DNA of 43,739 nt, taken from NCBI GenBank assembly GCA_021162935.1, contig JAGGXR010000019.1, positions 1-43,739 on the forward strand. Direction: 5' to 3'. This document shows, in pieces, positions 34,871 through 43,446 of the stretch. Source of the stretch: Deltaproteobacteria bacterium (GTDB lineage: Bacteria; Myxococcota_A; Polyangia; HGW-17; SLPX01). The notes under the pieces were generated by a model that was not told the origin of the DNA, made no database searches, and saw nothing but the letters and a program-made list of their open reading frames with translations. Positions within the stretch are counted from its first letter, which is position 1; each line of letters opens with the position of its first letter. The position numbers and the translations under genes are program-made.

Positions 34871-36862
34871 TCAGCGGTCCTCGTACAGCTTGATGCACAT
34901 GTGCTCGGCATTCCGGTGCACGGCCCGAGCAAATTGCGGCGAATCACGCAGGAACCCGGGGACCTCGTCCTTGTCACATACCTTGAACCCGAGCACCTGA
35001 CCAATGCCCTTGGTGCTCCTGGTGCCGAACATGAAGACCCGCTCCAAACCGAGGCGGCTGGCACGCTGGAGCGCGCTCTGTCCAAGCATCCAGCCCCAAC
35101 CCTCTCCCTGGCGGCTCGGGGCCACGGCCATGTCCTTAACCAGACCGTAAGGCCCGTGGATCTCCATCCCGATACAGCCAGCCAGGCCGTCCTGGACCCG
35201 AAGCACGAGATAGTCGTCGAAATTCGCGGCCAGGTCGTCGCCATCCAGGTGGAGCTTGTCCAAGAGCTGCGCCAGCTCTTCGATGTCCTCGGAACCGGCA
35301 GGAAAAATCGCGTCTCCGATGCGCAACAGCAGCTTGCGATGGATCCCGCCGAAGGAACCGCTGCTCATGGTGACCACTGTGTCGCCCGGCCTCGTGGTGG
35401 CTGCCAAGTGCTCCACGATGGCATCCACATCGCCCAATGCCCGAGCAGGAGCCCCGAGGGCACGAATCTCGTCGGCCAGGGCATCGACGTCCAACCGCTG
35501 ATCCTCGGGCAGCTTCTCCACCCCGTAGGGCGGGGCGATCACGACCCGGTCGGCGCCGGACAGGGCCTCGGCGAACTTGCGCTGAAAAATGTTACGCCGG
35601 GCCGTGTTGCTCCTGGGCTCGAACACCGCAATGAGGGCCCCATCACCGAAACGCCCCTTGAGGGCGGCCAGCGTCTCGCGCACCGCCGTGGGATGATGGG
35701 CGAAATCGTCGAGCACCACCACGCCCTGGGCCACGCCCTTGAACTCCTGACGTCGCCGCACGCCCTGGAACGAGGCCAGGGCTCGAGACATTTCGGGCCG
35801 GTCGAGCCCAAGTTTGTATGCAATGAGCAGACAGCCGAGCGCGTTCGCCACGTTGTGACGCCCGGGAATGGGGACCCGAAACGTCCCGACGAACTCGCCC
35901 TCGGGCGTGTGGATCTGAAACACCGACTCGGTGGCCGAACTCCGTTCCGGCACCACCGTGGCCACCCAGGCTCCCGTGGCCAGGAAGGCATCGCTGTCCT
36001 CGCGCTGCCGGGTCGCGGAAACGGACGCCGCATCCCGATTCCAAACCAACCCGGACTCGGACCGGGCCGCCCCGCCCCCCCGAAGGCCCACCTTGCCATA
36101 GATTCCACTGCCGTGGCCCGACCGACCCTCATTGATACCGGACACGTCGTAGCGCCATACCGGACAGCGGGCCCGATCCACGACGCTGCCGGGCACCGAA
36201 CTGTGCGCCACGAGCAGACCGTCCTCGGGAATCATCGCCACGAAGTCGCCGAACGTCTCCACGATGACTTCGTATGAATCATAGATATCGGCGTGGTCGA
36301 ACTCCACGCTCGTGAGCAGCACGTAACGAGGCCGGTAATGAAAAAACTTGGCCTTCTTGTCGAAGAACGCCGTGTCGTATTCGTCGCCCTCCACCACGAA
36401 CTCGGGACCGGTCCCGACGCGAAAGCTCCTGCCGAAGTTCCTGGCAACCCCTCCGATGAAGAAGCCGGGATCCCGTCCCGCCGAATCCAGGACATGGGCC
36501 AGAAGCGACGAACTCGTGGTCTTGCCGTGCGTCCCAGCCACCACCACCGATGCGCGGTCCACCAGAAACTCGTCTTCGAGGACCTGGGCCATGGAGACGA
36601 GCGTGAGCCCCAGTTCCTGGGCACGCAGCACCTCCACGTGATCCTTGTGGCACACGTTGCCCACCACCACGACATCCGGTTTCCAGTCCAAATTCTGTGG
36701 AGCAAACGGCTCCATCACTGGAATTTCGAGTGAACGGAGCAGGTCGCTCATGGGTGGATAGATGCCCGAGTCCGACCCACGAACCTCATGCCCAGCATCC
36801 CTGAGGAGCCCGGCCACCGCGCCCATTCCCGTGCCACAAATCCCGATCAGATGATACTTCAA
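34871..36862 (-). CDS. mpl: Mpl murein peptide ligase fused to a GNAT acetyltransferase
   Basis: About 663 residues from TTG 36862 (GGAG eight bases upstream, directly before the expected first strand HLIGICGTGMG); GTG 36880 is an alternative start. Residues about 1-515 are a Mur-ligase-type Mpl, which joins UDP-MurNAc to the recycled tripeptide L-Ala-gamma-D-Glu-meso-DAP. It shows the Gly-rich N-domain, the ATP loop AGTHGKTTSSS (about 109-119), VEGDEYDTAFFDKKAKF, and DDFAHHPTAVRETL. E. coli Mpl has 457 residues, so there is an insertion around 240-315 (GSGIYGKVGLRGGGAARSES). Residues about 525-663 form a complete GNAT domain: GLVKDMAVAPSRQGEGWGWM holds the acetyl-CoA-binding RQGEGWG. A fused acetyltransferase is unusual for Mpl; its acceptor is unknown. 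It precedes the phosphatase gene by 23 bases. Confidence 0.9.
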   Translation of the reverse strand: MKYHLIGICGTGMGAVAGLLRDAGHEVRGSDSGIYPPMSDLLRSLEIPVMEPFAPQNLDWKPDVVVVGNVCHKDHVEVLRAQELGLTLVSMAQVLEDEFLVDRASVVVAGTHGKTTSSSLLAHVLDSAGRDPGFFIGGVARNFGRSFRVGTGPEFVVEGDEYDTAFFDKKAKFFHYRPRYVLLTSVEFDHADIYDSYEVIVETFGDFVAMIPEDGLLVAHSSVPGSVVDRARCPVWRYDVSGINEGRSGHGSGIYGKVGLRGGGAARSESGLVWNRDAASVSATRQREDSDAFLATGAWVATVVPERSSATESVFQIHTPEGEFVGTFRVPIPGRHNVANALGCLLIAYKLGLDRPEMSRALASFQGVRRRQEFKGVAQGVVVLDDFAHHPTAVRETLAALKGRFGDGALIAVFEPRSNTARRNIFQRKFAEALSGADRVVIAPPYGVEKLPEDQRLDVDALADEIRALGAPARALGDVDAIVEHLAATTRPGDTVVTMSSGSFGGIHRKLLLRIGDAIFPAGSEDIEELAQLLDKLHLDGDDLAANFDDYLVLRVQDGLAGCIGMEIHGPYGLVKDMAVAPSRQGEGWGWMLGQSALQRASRLGLERVFMFGTRSTKGIGQVLGFKVCDKDEVPGFLRDSPQFARAVHRNAEHMCIKLYEDR

Positions 36863-36932
36863 CGGCCCATCTCCAACCACGCGCCCGAAAGTCCCGCCTC
36901 CGGGCCACCGTCACCCTCCGGCCTCGGCCGGA

Positions 36933-37658
36933 CTACAACACGTCCTTGCGGGCGGTCACCAAGAGAAAACCAGCGAAACGCCAGGTCACCGGATTGCGGC
37001 CAGCCCAGCGCTCCAACCGGGTCATGACGCCCGTCACGCCAGGCACCTTGAGCAACCCGGCCCAGGGCGTCAGCACCCGCACGCCCTCGAACCCGACAAC
37101 CTTGAGATCCTCGGGCAGGTACCCACGCACGTCCTCGGGAGAATCGAACCTCGTAAAAACGTGACGGTCCGTGGTCCCAGGTGCGACCGGGCTTGCAGGC
37201 TTTACCATTTTTATGAGTCCACGCAAGCTCAATGGATTATAAAAATCAGCCACCAGGTAGCCCCCAGGTCGCAGGACCCGCGCCGCCTCGGCGAGGGTCT
37301 CTTCGATCCGTTCCACGTGCGCGAGCACCTTGAAAGAAAAGACCAAATCGAAGCTCTCGTCCGCAAAGGGCAGTGCCTCCACCCGCGCCTGGCCCACCTG
37401 GTGTCCCCGACGCATGGCTCCCGAAAGCATCCCACCGGACAGGTCCACGCCGGTCAGGCTCGCGCAGCGCCCCTTGAGACGGTCCATGATGAGCCCCGTG
37501 CCGCAACCCAGCTCCAGCACGTCCTTGCCCTCTGCCAGGGGCAGCAACATCTCCGACTGGAGCGTATCGATCATCCAGTGATAGCCCCGATCCCGAGGGC
37601 GATCGTAGCCCTGCGAAAACCGGTCGTAATAGCCCTTCGTGTCCAACCGCTCACTCAT
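36933..37658 (-). CDS. Class I SAM-dependent methyltransferase
   Basis: 241 residues from ATG 37658 (MSERLDTKGYYDRFS), with GAGG six bases upstream. The Rossmann-fold SAM site is evident: motif I VLELGCGTGLIMD, the acidic loop LTGVDLSGGML, VEALPFADESFDLVFSF (motif II region) and AARVLRPGGYLVADFYNP. The protein resembles UbiE/BioC-type small-molecule methyltransferases. The gene lies in a run of envelope-related genes between the GT4 glycosyltransferase and mpl, so a glycan, lipid or quinone substrate is conceivable, but no substrate can be assigned. The spacing is 70 bases to mpl and 85 bases from the glycosyltransferase stop. Confidence 0.88.
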   Translation of the reverse strand: MSERLDTKGYYDRFSQGYDRPRDRGYHWMIDTLQSEMLLPLAEGKDVLELGCGTGLIMDRLKGRCASLTGVDLSGGMLSGAMRRGHQVGQARVEALPFADESFDLVFSFKVLAHVERIEETLAEAARVLRPGGYLVADFYNPLSLRGLIKMVKPASPVAPGTTDRHVFTRFDSPEDVRGYLPEDLKVVGFEGVRVLTPWAGLLKVPGVTGVMTRLERWAGRNPVTWRFAGFLLVTARKDVL

Positions 37659-37705
37659 TGGTCGCCTCGTTGTCTCGTTCACTCGTCGTCTCGTTGCTCA
37701 TCGCC

Positions 37706-37751
37706 CGCGGCCTGCGCGTTTCAACGCTCGCGGCCTGCGCGTTTCAGCGCT
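37706..37751. repeat. Two-copy 23-bp tandem repeat at the glycosyltransferase 3' end
   Basis: Two adjacent 23-base units start at 37706 and 37729 and share CGCGGCCTGCGCGTTTCA; they differ at one position. The second copy includes the stop codon of the GT4 gene, so the first copy duplicates its 3' end into the gap before the methyltransferase gene. Confidence 0.8.
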
Positions 37752-38922
37752 CGCGTCGGCTTCTGCCTCCATCGAGCAGCTCCCCATAGAGATCCTCGTA
37801 CTCCTCTGCCATCCGCTCGACGGAGAACCGCTCCCGGACCAACTGGCGCGCCTGGTCGCCCATGACACGCAGCGCCCGCTCGTCGCGCAGCAGACCGAGC
37901 ACGGTGCGGGCCAGTTCGTCTGCATCCTGAGCCCGCACGAGCCGGCCCACGTCGCCTACCACGAGTTCGGGAAGCGGCCCAGAATCCGCCACCACCACGG
38001 GTGTGGCGCGCGCCATGGCCTCCAGCAGAGTCAGAGGAAGGTCCACCTTGGCATAGACCGACTCGGCAGGCAGCACGGTCAGGTCCACGGTATCGAGCAG
38101 ATCCAAAAAATCGGGCAGCCAGTTGTAGAATCGGATCCGATCCGTGAGCCCCGCTTGGGCCACCCGCGCCTTGAGCTGCTGCTCCACGTTCGCCGAGGTC
38201 TCGTTCTTGATCCGACCGGCGAAGAGGAACCGCACGCCCGTCTGCTGGCGACAGACTTGCAACGCCGCCTCCAGGCTCGTCCTGGCCGCCTGGGAAAAAT
38301 CATAGTCCCCGGCGTAGAGGACCAGCCGGTCCTGCCCAAGACCGTAGCGCTTGCGCACCTCGGATCCTGCACGGTCCACCGTCTCTGGCACGGTCACCCC
38401 GGGATAGATGACCCGCAGCCGCCAGGCCGGCACCCCGGCCGACAGGAAGCCGTCCCTCGTATCCCGGCTCAGCACCACCACCTTGTCGGCAAAGGTCAGC
38501 CACTTCACCCTCGAATAGCTCTTGGGCGCTGAACTGACCGTCTGCACCACGGGCCTGGACCCGATCATGCCGGCGAGACGGCCCGCCATGGAACTGACAA
38601 GATTGGGAGCAAAGAAAAAATGCACCAGGTCCGATCGAGGCGCCCGCACGAGCCCCGCCATGAGCCAGGCTTTTTGCCCGAACCCCGGCGACTTGCCCGG
38701 GTCGGTGCGGTACACGGCCCAAGGCTCCACCCGACCCGCCTCTTGCTTCGCTGCGACGATACCGTCTCGAACCGGGTCCCAGGCAAGGCCTCTGTGCACC
38801 GGCACCACGAACTCGGTGCCAAGCGCCCCGGAAACGAGTTCGCGCACCAGGGTCTTCGACCCGTCGTCCCAAGGAGGAACCACGGGCTTGGAAACCACCA
38901 GCACTCTCGTTGTCGTTCCCAT
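37744..38922 (-). CDS. GT4-family glycosyltransferase
   Basis: 392 residues from ATG 38922 (MGTTTRVLVVSKPVVPPWDD), with GGGAG 11 bases upstream. The upstream open frame adds 50 residues without export or fold features and is not favoured. The GT-B fold is seen: N-terminal Rossmann domain with DLVHFFFAPNLVSSMAG, C-terminal domain with VLYAGDYDFSQAA, FLFAGRIKNETSANVE and the nucleotide-sugar-binding LPLTLLEAMARATPVVVADS, followed by GDVGRLVRAQDADELA. GT4 enzymes build lipopolysaccharide, capsular or cell-wall glycans using NDP sugars with retention of configuration. It begins the leftward run with the methyltransferase, mpl, phosphatase and glmU genes. Sugar donor and acceptor are unknown. Confidence 0.9.
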   Translation of the reverse strand: MGTTTRVLVVSKPVVPPWDDGSKTLVRELVSGALGTEFVVPVHRGLAWDPVRDGIVAAKQEAGRVEPWAVYRTDPGKSPGFGQKAWLMAGLVRAPRSDLVHFFFAPNLVSSMAGRLAGMIGSRPVVQTVSSAPKSYSRVKWLTFADKVVVLSRDTRDGFLSAGVPAWRLRVIYPGVTVPETVDRAGSEVRKRYGLGQDRLVLYAGDYDFSQAARTSLEAALQVCRQQTGVRFLFAGRIKNETSANVEQQLKARVAQAGLTDRIRFYNWLPDFLDLLDTVDLTVLPAESVYAKVDLPLTLLEAMARATPVVVADSGPLPELVVGDVGRLVRAQDADELARTVLGLLRDERALRVMGDQARQLVRERFSVERMAEEYEDLYGELLDGGRSRRER

Positions 38923-39095
38923 CGACGCTGACACTCCCAGCCATTTCCCGAACCAGGGCCTGCCCAAACCGAAAGGGGCCGACAGGGCCACAGGCACAGC
39001 CACAGAAGGCACTGCTTTCGCGAAGCCACCTATCCGGTTTGGGTTGGTACCAGAGCAGGGCGTTTCCGTCAACAGCCCCCACCGATCAGCTCACG

Positions 39096-39171
39096 GATCC
39101 CAAACGTGTTCCTCAGCCTGGATCATGGATCCGAAGCGTAAGCCCCCACCCATCATCGATCCAAAACGTGA
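39096..39171. repeat. Three spaced GATCC-AAACGTG sites
   Basis: GATCCCAAACGTG (39096), GATCCGAAGCGTA (39128) and GATCCAAAACGTGA (39158) recur at intervals of 32 and 30 bases, about three helical turns. They lie between the CAP gene stop and the GT4 gene start, both leftward. Possible operator sites or degenerate tandem repeat. Confidence 0.45.
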
Positions 39172-39187
39172 ACTCCCGAATCGAGTC

Positions 39188-39925
39188 TCACCGGAAGTTC
39201 AGGGCGATCCAGCCTCCGCCGAATCCACAGGCCACCTTGGTGAATCCTTTGGCGCTCAGATTCTCGTAATGACCACAAACGTGTCCGGTGATGTTCCCAT
39301 AGAAGTCGCAGCCGTCACAACCGTGATCCCCTGAGCAGTTGTCACAGTTCGCACATGCGTCCTGGTTGCTCTCCCCCCACATGGCCGGGATGCAGGAACT
39401 CACCGAGCCGCCCAGGCACTCGTTCTGGTTCCTGGCCGAACTGCAGTCGAACACCCCGCCCTTCCATGCCGAATGCGGCGAGTTGTGCTCCGCATCGTAC
39501 GCCGCCTGCTTATCCGCACAGGGCTCCTCCTCCCGCCAACGCTCGTAAGGCGGAAGGTCTTTCGTCGCCCTCAGCTCATTAATCTTGTCCACGCAGAGCT
39601 GTCGCTGCGATTCATACGGATCCGAACTCGCATCGCCAGGGGCGCCCCCGTCCTTTTGGGTCATCGCTCCATCCCCCTGGGCCACGGCCCCATCCCCGCC
39701 GCCCGGACCCGCAGCATCTGGGTGCTGCCGGCCGTTGTCGTCACAGCCAACCTGCATCCCGGCCAATGCGAACAGGCCCATCGCCGCCAACGCGGCCGAC
39801 AGAGCCAACACACGCGACGCAGCCAATGCCCCCAACTCAACGGTCCGGCCCGGACGCCTCGTGCTGTACGCCATTCCGTCGCCCGCCCCTCGACATTCCA
39901 CCGGCTGATGTCTCTTCATCTCCAT
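39188..39925 (-). CDS. CAP/SCP-superfamily secreted protein
   Basis: About 245 residues from ATG 39925 (GGGAG close upstream; nearby ATG codons make the start uncertain). A hydrophobic segment (LALSAALAAMGLFALAGMQVGC) ends in Cys, so export and perhaps lipidation are expected, although the lipobox is imperfect. An Asp/Gly linker precedes a CAP-like domain (about 105-245): LCVDKINELRATKDLPPY at the start and GHYENLSAKGFTKVACGFG at the end match the conserved helix and the GHYxN...ACG motif. At least eight Cys suggest disulfides. CAP proteins bind lipids, sterols or ions outside the cell; enzymatic activity is rare. It follows the PrsW-type gene by 173 bases on the same strand. Confidence 0.8.
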   Translation of the reverse strand: MEMKRHQPVECRGAGDGMAYSTRRPGRTVELGALAASRVLALSAALAAMGLFALAGMQVGCDDNGRQHPDAAGPGGGDGAVAQGDGAMTQKDGGAPGDASSDPYESQRQLCVDKINELRATKDLPPYERWREEEPCADKQAAYDAEHNSPHSAWKGGVFDCSSARNQNECLGGSVSSCIPAMWGESNQDACANCDNCSGDHGCDGCDFYGNITGHVCGHYENLSAKGFTKVACGFGGGWIALNFR

Positions 39926-40098
39926 CCGACTCCCTACTCCCTGCTCCATCGCAGGACTCTTGAATTCCTTGGAACCACGCCCGAACATGACTCCAAAACA
40001 CTGCCTTCATGTTACCAAACCACCGCCCCACAATCCATCCTAAGATCACATCGTCCCGATCCACCGCCCCACTGTCCTTCGCCGAATCGTGGACTCCA

Positions 40099-40884
40099 TC
40101 ACCCGACATCTGGCTCTTCGTGTGGCTCTTCGTGATTCCCATCCGCATCGGGCACCAGCACGGACCGAACCGCTCCCGGTTTGAAGGGCGAGGCAGCCAA
40201 TGAATGTGGGACGAACCAGAGCACGAAGCCCCACATGACCAGGCTCACCACGATGAGCACGGTCCAGCCCCAGGACCGCCCCACGAAAAGGCAAAACAGG
40301 TCGTACGTGCCGTGGAATCCCCACGGCACCAGGACAGCGGCCAGTGCAAAAAGCCACTTGGCCCAACGCGCCGACTCGAACTTCATCTTGCCGAGCAGAG
40401 CGCCCATCGAAGCACCGTAAAGAGCATGAGCAGGCACGGACAGGATGCCGCGAAGCAGGGCCACGTGCAGCGCATTGCCGCCCATCATGTGCGTGCGAAG
40501 CACATAGACCACATTTTCCACGCAGGCGAATCCAAGGGCCAGGGCCGAGCCGTACACGATCCCGTCGAAGGGCTCGTCGAACTCGGTCCAGGGAACCACC
40601 ACGGCCATCATCAATAAGAACTTCACCCCTTCTTCAGGCAGACCAGCCGTCAGAAACGAAGACACCAAGTCCGCTCTCAGCCCCCCCAGAAGCAAAAACT
40701 CCCAACCAGCCACGCCACGGGCCCAACGCTCCACGAACAGCGCGGGCACCACCAGCAACGTACCGTACAAAAAGGCCCTGAGCACCCTGGCTCTCGGTTC
40801 CGGTTCGTAGCGATCCAGGAGGTAGAAAAGAACCACGAGCGCAATGGAAGGAATCACCGCCAGAACCAACAGCCACAGCACCAT
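40099..40884 (-). CDS. PrsW-family intramembrane metalloprotease
   Basis: 261 residues from ATG 40884 (MVLWLLVLAV), with GGGAG nine bases upstream. About eight membrane helices are predicted. The PrsW motifs are present: Glu84-Glu85 in GLPEEGVKFL, DGIVYGSALALGFACVENVV, SVPAHALYGASMGALLG and WGFHGTYD, which supply the Glu/His residues thought to bind zinc. In Bacillus PrsW cleaves an anti-sigma factor, and related CPBP/PrsW proteins cut membrane substrates. No anti-sigma factor gene is in view, so the substrate here is unknown. The C-terminal tail (GNHEEPHEEPDVG) is acidic and carries a short direct repeat HEEP. Confidence 0.9.
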   Translation of the reverse strand: MVLWLLVLAVIPSIALVVLFYLLDRYEPEPRARVLRAFLYGTLLVVPALFVERWARGVAGWEFLLLGGLRADLVSSFLTAGLPEEGVKFLLMMAVVVPWTEFDEPFDGIVYGSALALGFACVENVVYVLRTHMMGGNALHVALLRGILSVPAHALYGASMGALLGKMKFESARWAKWLFALAAVLVPWGFHGTYDLFCLFVGRSWGWTVLIVVSLVMWGFVLWFVPHSLAASPFKPGAVRSVLVPDADGNHEEPHEEPDVG

Positions 40885-40963
40885 CAAATGAATCTCCCAT
40901 TCGTCATTCAAACAGGCCCGAACGCCGGTCACGATCCCGACCGACTGCACACACCATATTGCT

Positions 40964-41035
40964 CTCTCTCACCTGCTCACCAACCATTTTTCAGCCCACA
41001 CACTCTCTCACCTGCTCACCAACCATTTTTCAGCC
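40964..41035. repeat. Two-copy direct repeat, 33 bp identical, 39-bp period
   Basis: The stretches 40964-40996 and 41003-41035 are identical over 33 bases and include CTGCTCACCAACCATTTTTC. The arrangement suggests a recent tandem duplication in the intergenic region about 190 bases upstream of the GHKL-PEGA promoter. Confidence 0.85.
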
Positions 41036-41227
41036 GCCCACCCACTCGCACATCTCTCGCTCGTCCAAGGTCCGCAGTCTCTGGCTGCCTGTCTCCCGAC
41101 TCCCACCCACTCGCGCACATCTGGCCCGACCGACCACCCGCCGGACGGGAACGAGGCACCGATCCCATCGCGCCAAATTCCGGGAAAACAGCACCTGAAC
41201 ACATGTCCAGGTCTTCTTCGCCTGTTT

Positions 41228-41256
41228 TTGACAACCCGCATCAAAGCAACTAAACT
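41228..41256 (+). promoter_or_regulatory. Sigma70-type promoter for the GHKL-PEGA gene
   Basis: A consensus TTGACA (41228-41233) is followed after 17 bases by TAAACT (41251-41256, four of six matches). Transcription would start near 41263, about 30 bases before ATG 41293. It is the best-matching promoter I found in the window. Confidence 0.6.
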
Positions 41257-41292
41257 GAGCGAGATAACTCACAAAAGGGGTCCTGGTGCTTC

Positions 41293-43446
41293 ATGTTGAC
41301 CAAGCGAATCGCAGTCATTTCCCCGAGTCGATCCTTTCAACGACAGGCCCTTCCAGGTCTGATGGCCGCCGGTGCATCGGTGGACATGGCCAATTCGACG
41401 GCCGAATACCTCTCCGCGAAATGGCAGCCACATCTGGTGATCTACCACTTCCAACAGGATGCGTTCAAGGATCTCGTCGATTTCAAAAAAATCCTGGCGA
41501 GTCTCACCGGCTCGACTGCAGCCGTGGCCGTCATCCCAAAGCCGAACCTGGAACTAACCGTCGAACTCATGACCCAGGACCGCTGCCACAACGTCGTGGC
41601 TGAAGAGGCGCTCGACGCAGCCACTCTGGCCGGCATCGCGGCACGCCACCTGCACGGTGACATCTTCGGAATGGAAAAGTTCATTCCATGGGGTGTACGG
41701 GTCTACTCCATGCTCGTGGGAGACTACCAGGAAAAATCCGTGGCCATTGCGACGATCAGCGAATTCGCTTCGGCCATGGGCGTCCGCCGCAAGTACCTCG
41801 ACAACATCGAACGTGTGGTGGACGAACTGCTGATGAACGCCCTGTACGATGCGCCGGTGGACGACGCCGGAGACTCCGTGTTCGCCGAGGTGTCCACCAG
41901 GGACCGCATCTCCATCAAACTCGAACAGAAGGCCATCCTCCAGTACGCCTGCGACGGCGAACGCTTCGCTGTCTCCGTCCGAGACCACTATGGCACCCTG
42001 GAAAAGGGCGTCATCCTCCAGTACCTGGACAAATGCCTCCACGCCGAGGAGCAAATCGACCGCAAAGAAGGCGGGGCAGGTCTTGGCCTGTACCTGGTCA
42101 CGAACTCGGTGAGCCAGTACTTCGTCAACCTGCATGCAGGTGTGGCCACCGAAGCAGTGGCCACCTTCGACCTGAAGTCACCCAAGGTCGTGCTCCACAA
42201 CTTTGGTGTGTTCACCGAAAAAATCGATGCAATGGGCCGACTGGGCAGATCGGGCCAGACCAAATCGATTCGAGGCCGATCGGCTGCCGCGAGCCGCGCC
42301 GCCCCACCCCTGCCCACCACCCTCAAGGTGGCCCTGGCTGGAGCCGTCATTCTCCTGTTGGTCGCCGCAGGCGCTCTGGTGTGGACCCAGTTCAAGAAGC
42401 CGACCACTGGCGTGTTGACCGTGACCTCGCAGCCTGCCGGCGCTGAAATCAGCATCGACGGCACCGTGCGCGGCACCACCACTGAGGCAGGTCTGCGCCT
42501 GTCGGACCTGCGAGTGGACCGACCGCACGTCATCCGCGCCGAACTCAAAGGCTACAAAGCCGAAGAAGTCATGATCCGGGTTTCCCACAGCAAATCCACG
42601 ATCCAGCGATTCCTACTCGAACCCCTTAAGGCTCGCATCCTGGTGCGGTCGAAGCCGTCCGGCGCTCGCGTCTTGCTGGCCGGCAAGGACACTGGAAAGC
42701 TCACTCCAGCCGCCCTGGACCTGACCCCGAACAGCAAGGTCGTCGTCACCATCCACATGGACGACTATGAGGACGTGACCAGAACCGTCACCACTCCGGC
42801 GCCAGGTAAAAGCAACGAGGTCCCTCTCTTCAAGCTGAAGCCATCGACCGACTGGGCCAACGTCCGCATCCTGTCGCAACCGCCCGGCGCCCGAATCTTC
42901 GTCAACGGCGTCATGCAACGGGGCAAGACCCCGATCGAAGACCTGGCCATTCCGTCAGGCCGCACGATCACCATCGAACTCCGGATCGACGGCTACGTCC
43001 CCTGGAGCAAAACCATGAGCCTGCAGCCACAGACCCAGACCACCATTCGGGCTCCCCTGGTCCGGGCTGGCTACCTCACCCTGTCTACCACACCCAGGTG
43101 TCAGGTCCGTATCGACGGCAAAACCGTCGACAAGCTGCCCATCAAAAAGCTCCCCCTGTCCGTGGGCCGACACGTCATCGTGCTCCGTTCCCGTGGCCCC
43201 TACATCAACGATACGTTCACCGTCCAGATCAAGCAGGACAAACTCGTCAACCGACGCATCGCCTTCGCCATTGCCGAAGTTCCGCCGAGAGCCTCGTTCC
43301 GCATCCGCATCGACGGCCGCCTCGTACGGCGGGCCGGCCTGCGCGCCGGAACCAGGACGATCGTCCTCCTGGACAAGACGAGCAAGGAAACCAAAACAAA
43401 ACACGTCACCCTCAAGGCCGGCCACACCACCACTCTCAACTGGTAG
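41293..43446 (+). CDS. GHKL ATPase - transmembrane - PEGA repeat signalling protein
   Basis: 717 residues from ATG 41293 (AAGGGG 12 bases upstream). Residues about 1-120 look like a degenerate receiver fold (VISPSRSFQRQALPGL, LVIYHFQ), lacking the normal phospho-Asp. Residues about 135-300 are a GHKL ATPase: N-box ERVVDELLMNALYDA, G1 box VRDHYGTL and G2 box GGAGLGLYLVTNSV. This resembles anti-sigma-type kinases (RsbW-like) rather than histidine kinases, because there is no phospho-His dimerisation domain. A transmembrane helix is at about 345-364, followed by four PEGA repeats (from about 373, with SQPAGAEISIDG, SKPSGARVLLAG, SQPPGARIFVNG, TTPRCQVRIDG), which lie outside the cytoplasm and likely contact the wall. 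It probably passes envelope signals to cytoplasmic partners; the partners are unknown. Confidence 0.88.
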   Translation: MLTKRIAVISPSRSFQRQALPGLMAAGASVDMANSTAEYLSAKWQPHLVIYHFQQDAFKDLVDFKKILASLTGSTAAVAVIPKPNLELTVELMTQDRCHNVVAEEALDAATLAGIAARHLHGDIFGMEKFIPWGVRVYSMLVGDYQEKSVAIATISEFASAMGVRRKYLDNIERVVDELLMNALYDAPVDDAGDSVFAEVSTRDRISIKLEQKAILQYACDGERFAVSVRDHYGTLEKGVILQYLDKCLHAEEQIDRKEGGAGLGLYLVTNSVSQYFVNLHAGVATEAVATFDLKSPKVVLHNFGVFTEKIDAMGRLGRSGQTKSIRGRSAAASRAAPPLPTTLKVALAGAVILLLVAAGALVWTQFKKPTTGVLTVTSQPAGAEISIDGTVRGTTTEAGLRLSDLRVDRPHVIRAELKGYKAEEVMIRVSHSKSTIQRFLLEPLKARILVRSKPSGARVLLAGKDTGKLTPAALDLTPNSKVVVTIHMDDYEDVTRTVTTPAPGKSNEVPLFKLKPSTDWANVRILSQPPGARIFVNGVMQRGKTPIEDLAIPSGRTITIELRIDGYVPWSKTMSLQPQTQTTIRAPLVRAGYLTLSTTPRCQVRIDGKTVDKLPIKKLPLSVGRHVIVLRSRGPYINDTFTVQIKQDKLVNRRIAFAIAEVPPRASFRIRIDGRLVRRAGLRAGTRTIVLLDKTSKETKTKHVTLKAGHTTTLNW

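Larger units (their letters stand above)
40885..41292. other. Divergent intergenic region with short repeats
   Basis: The 408 bases between the PrsW and GHKL-PEGA genes hold a 39-base-period direct repeat (40964-41035), a second weaker repeat of CCACCCACTCGC with CACATCT (41037-41060 and 41100-41124), and a good plus-strand promoter at 41228-41256. The sequence is rich in CT runs. No open frame here looks coding. Confidence 0.5.

Noticed and set aside
34796-36277. Plus-strand open frame (493 codons) opposite mpl
   Set aside because: Antisense to the Mur-ligase and GNAT motifs; no start signal.
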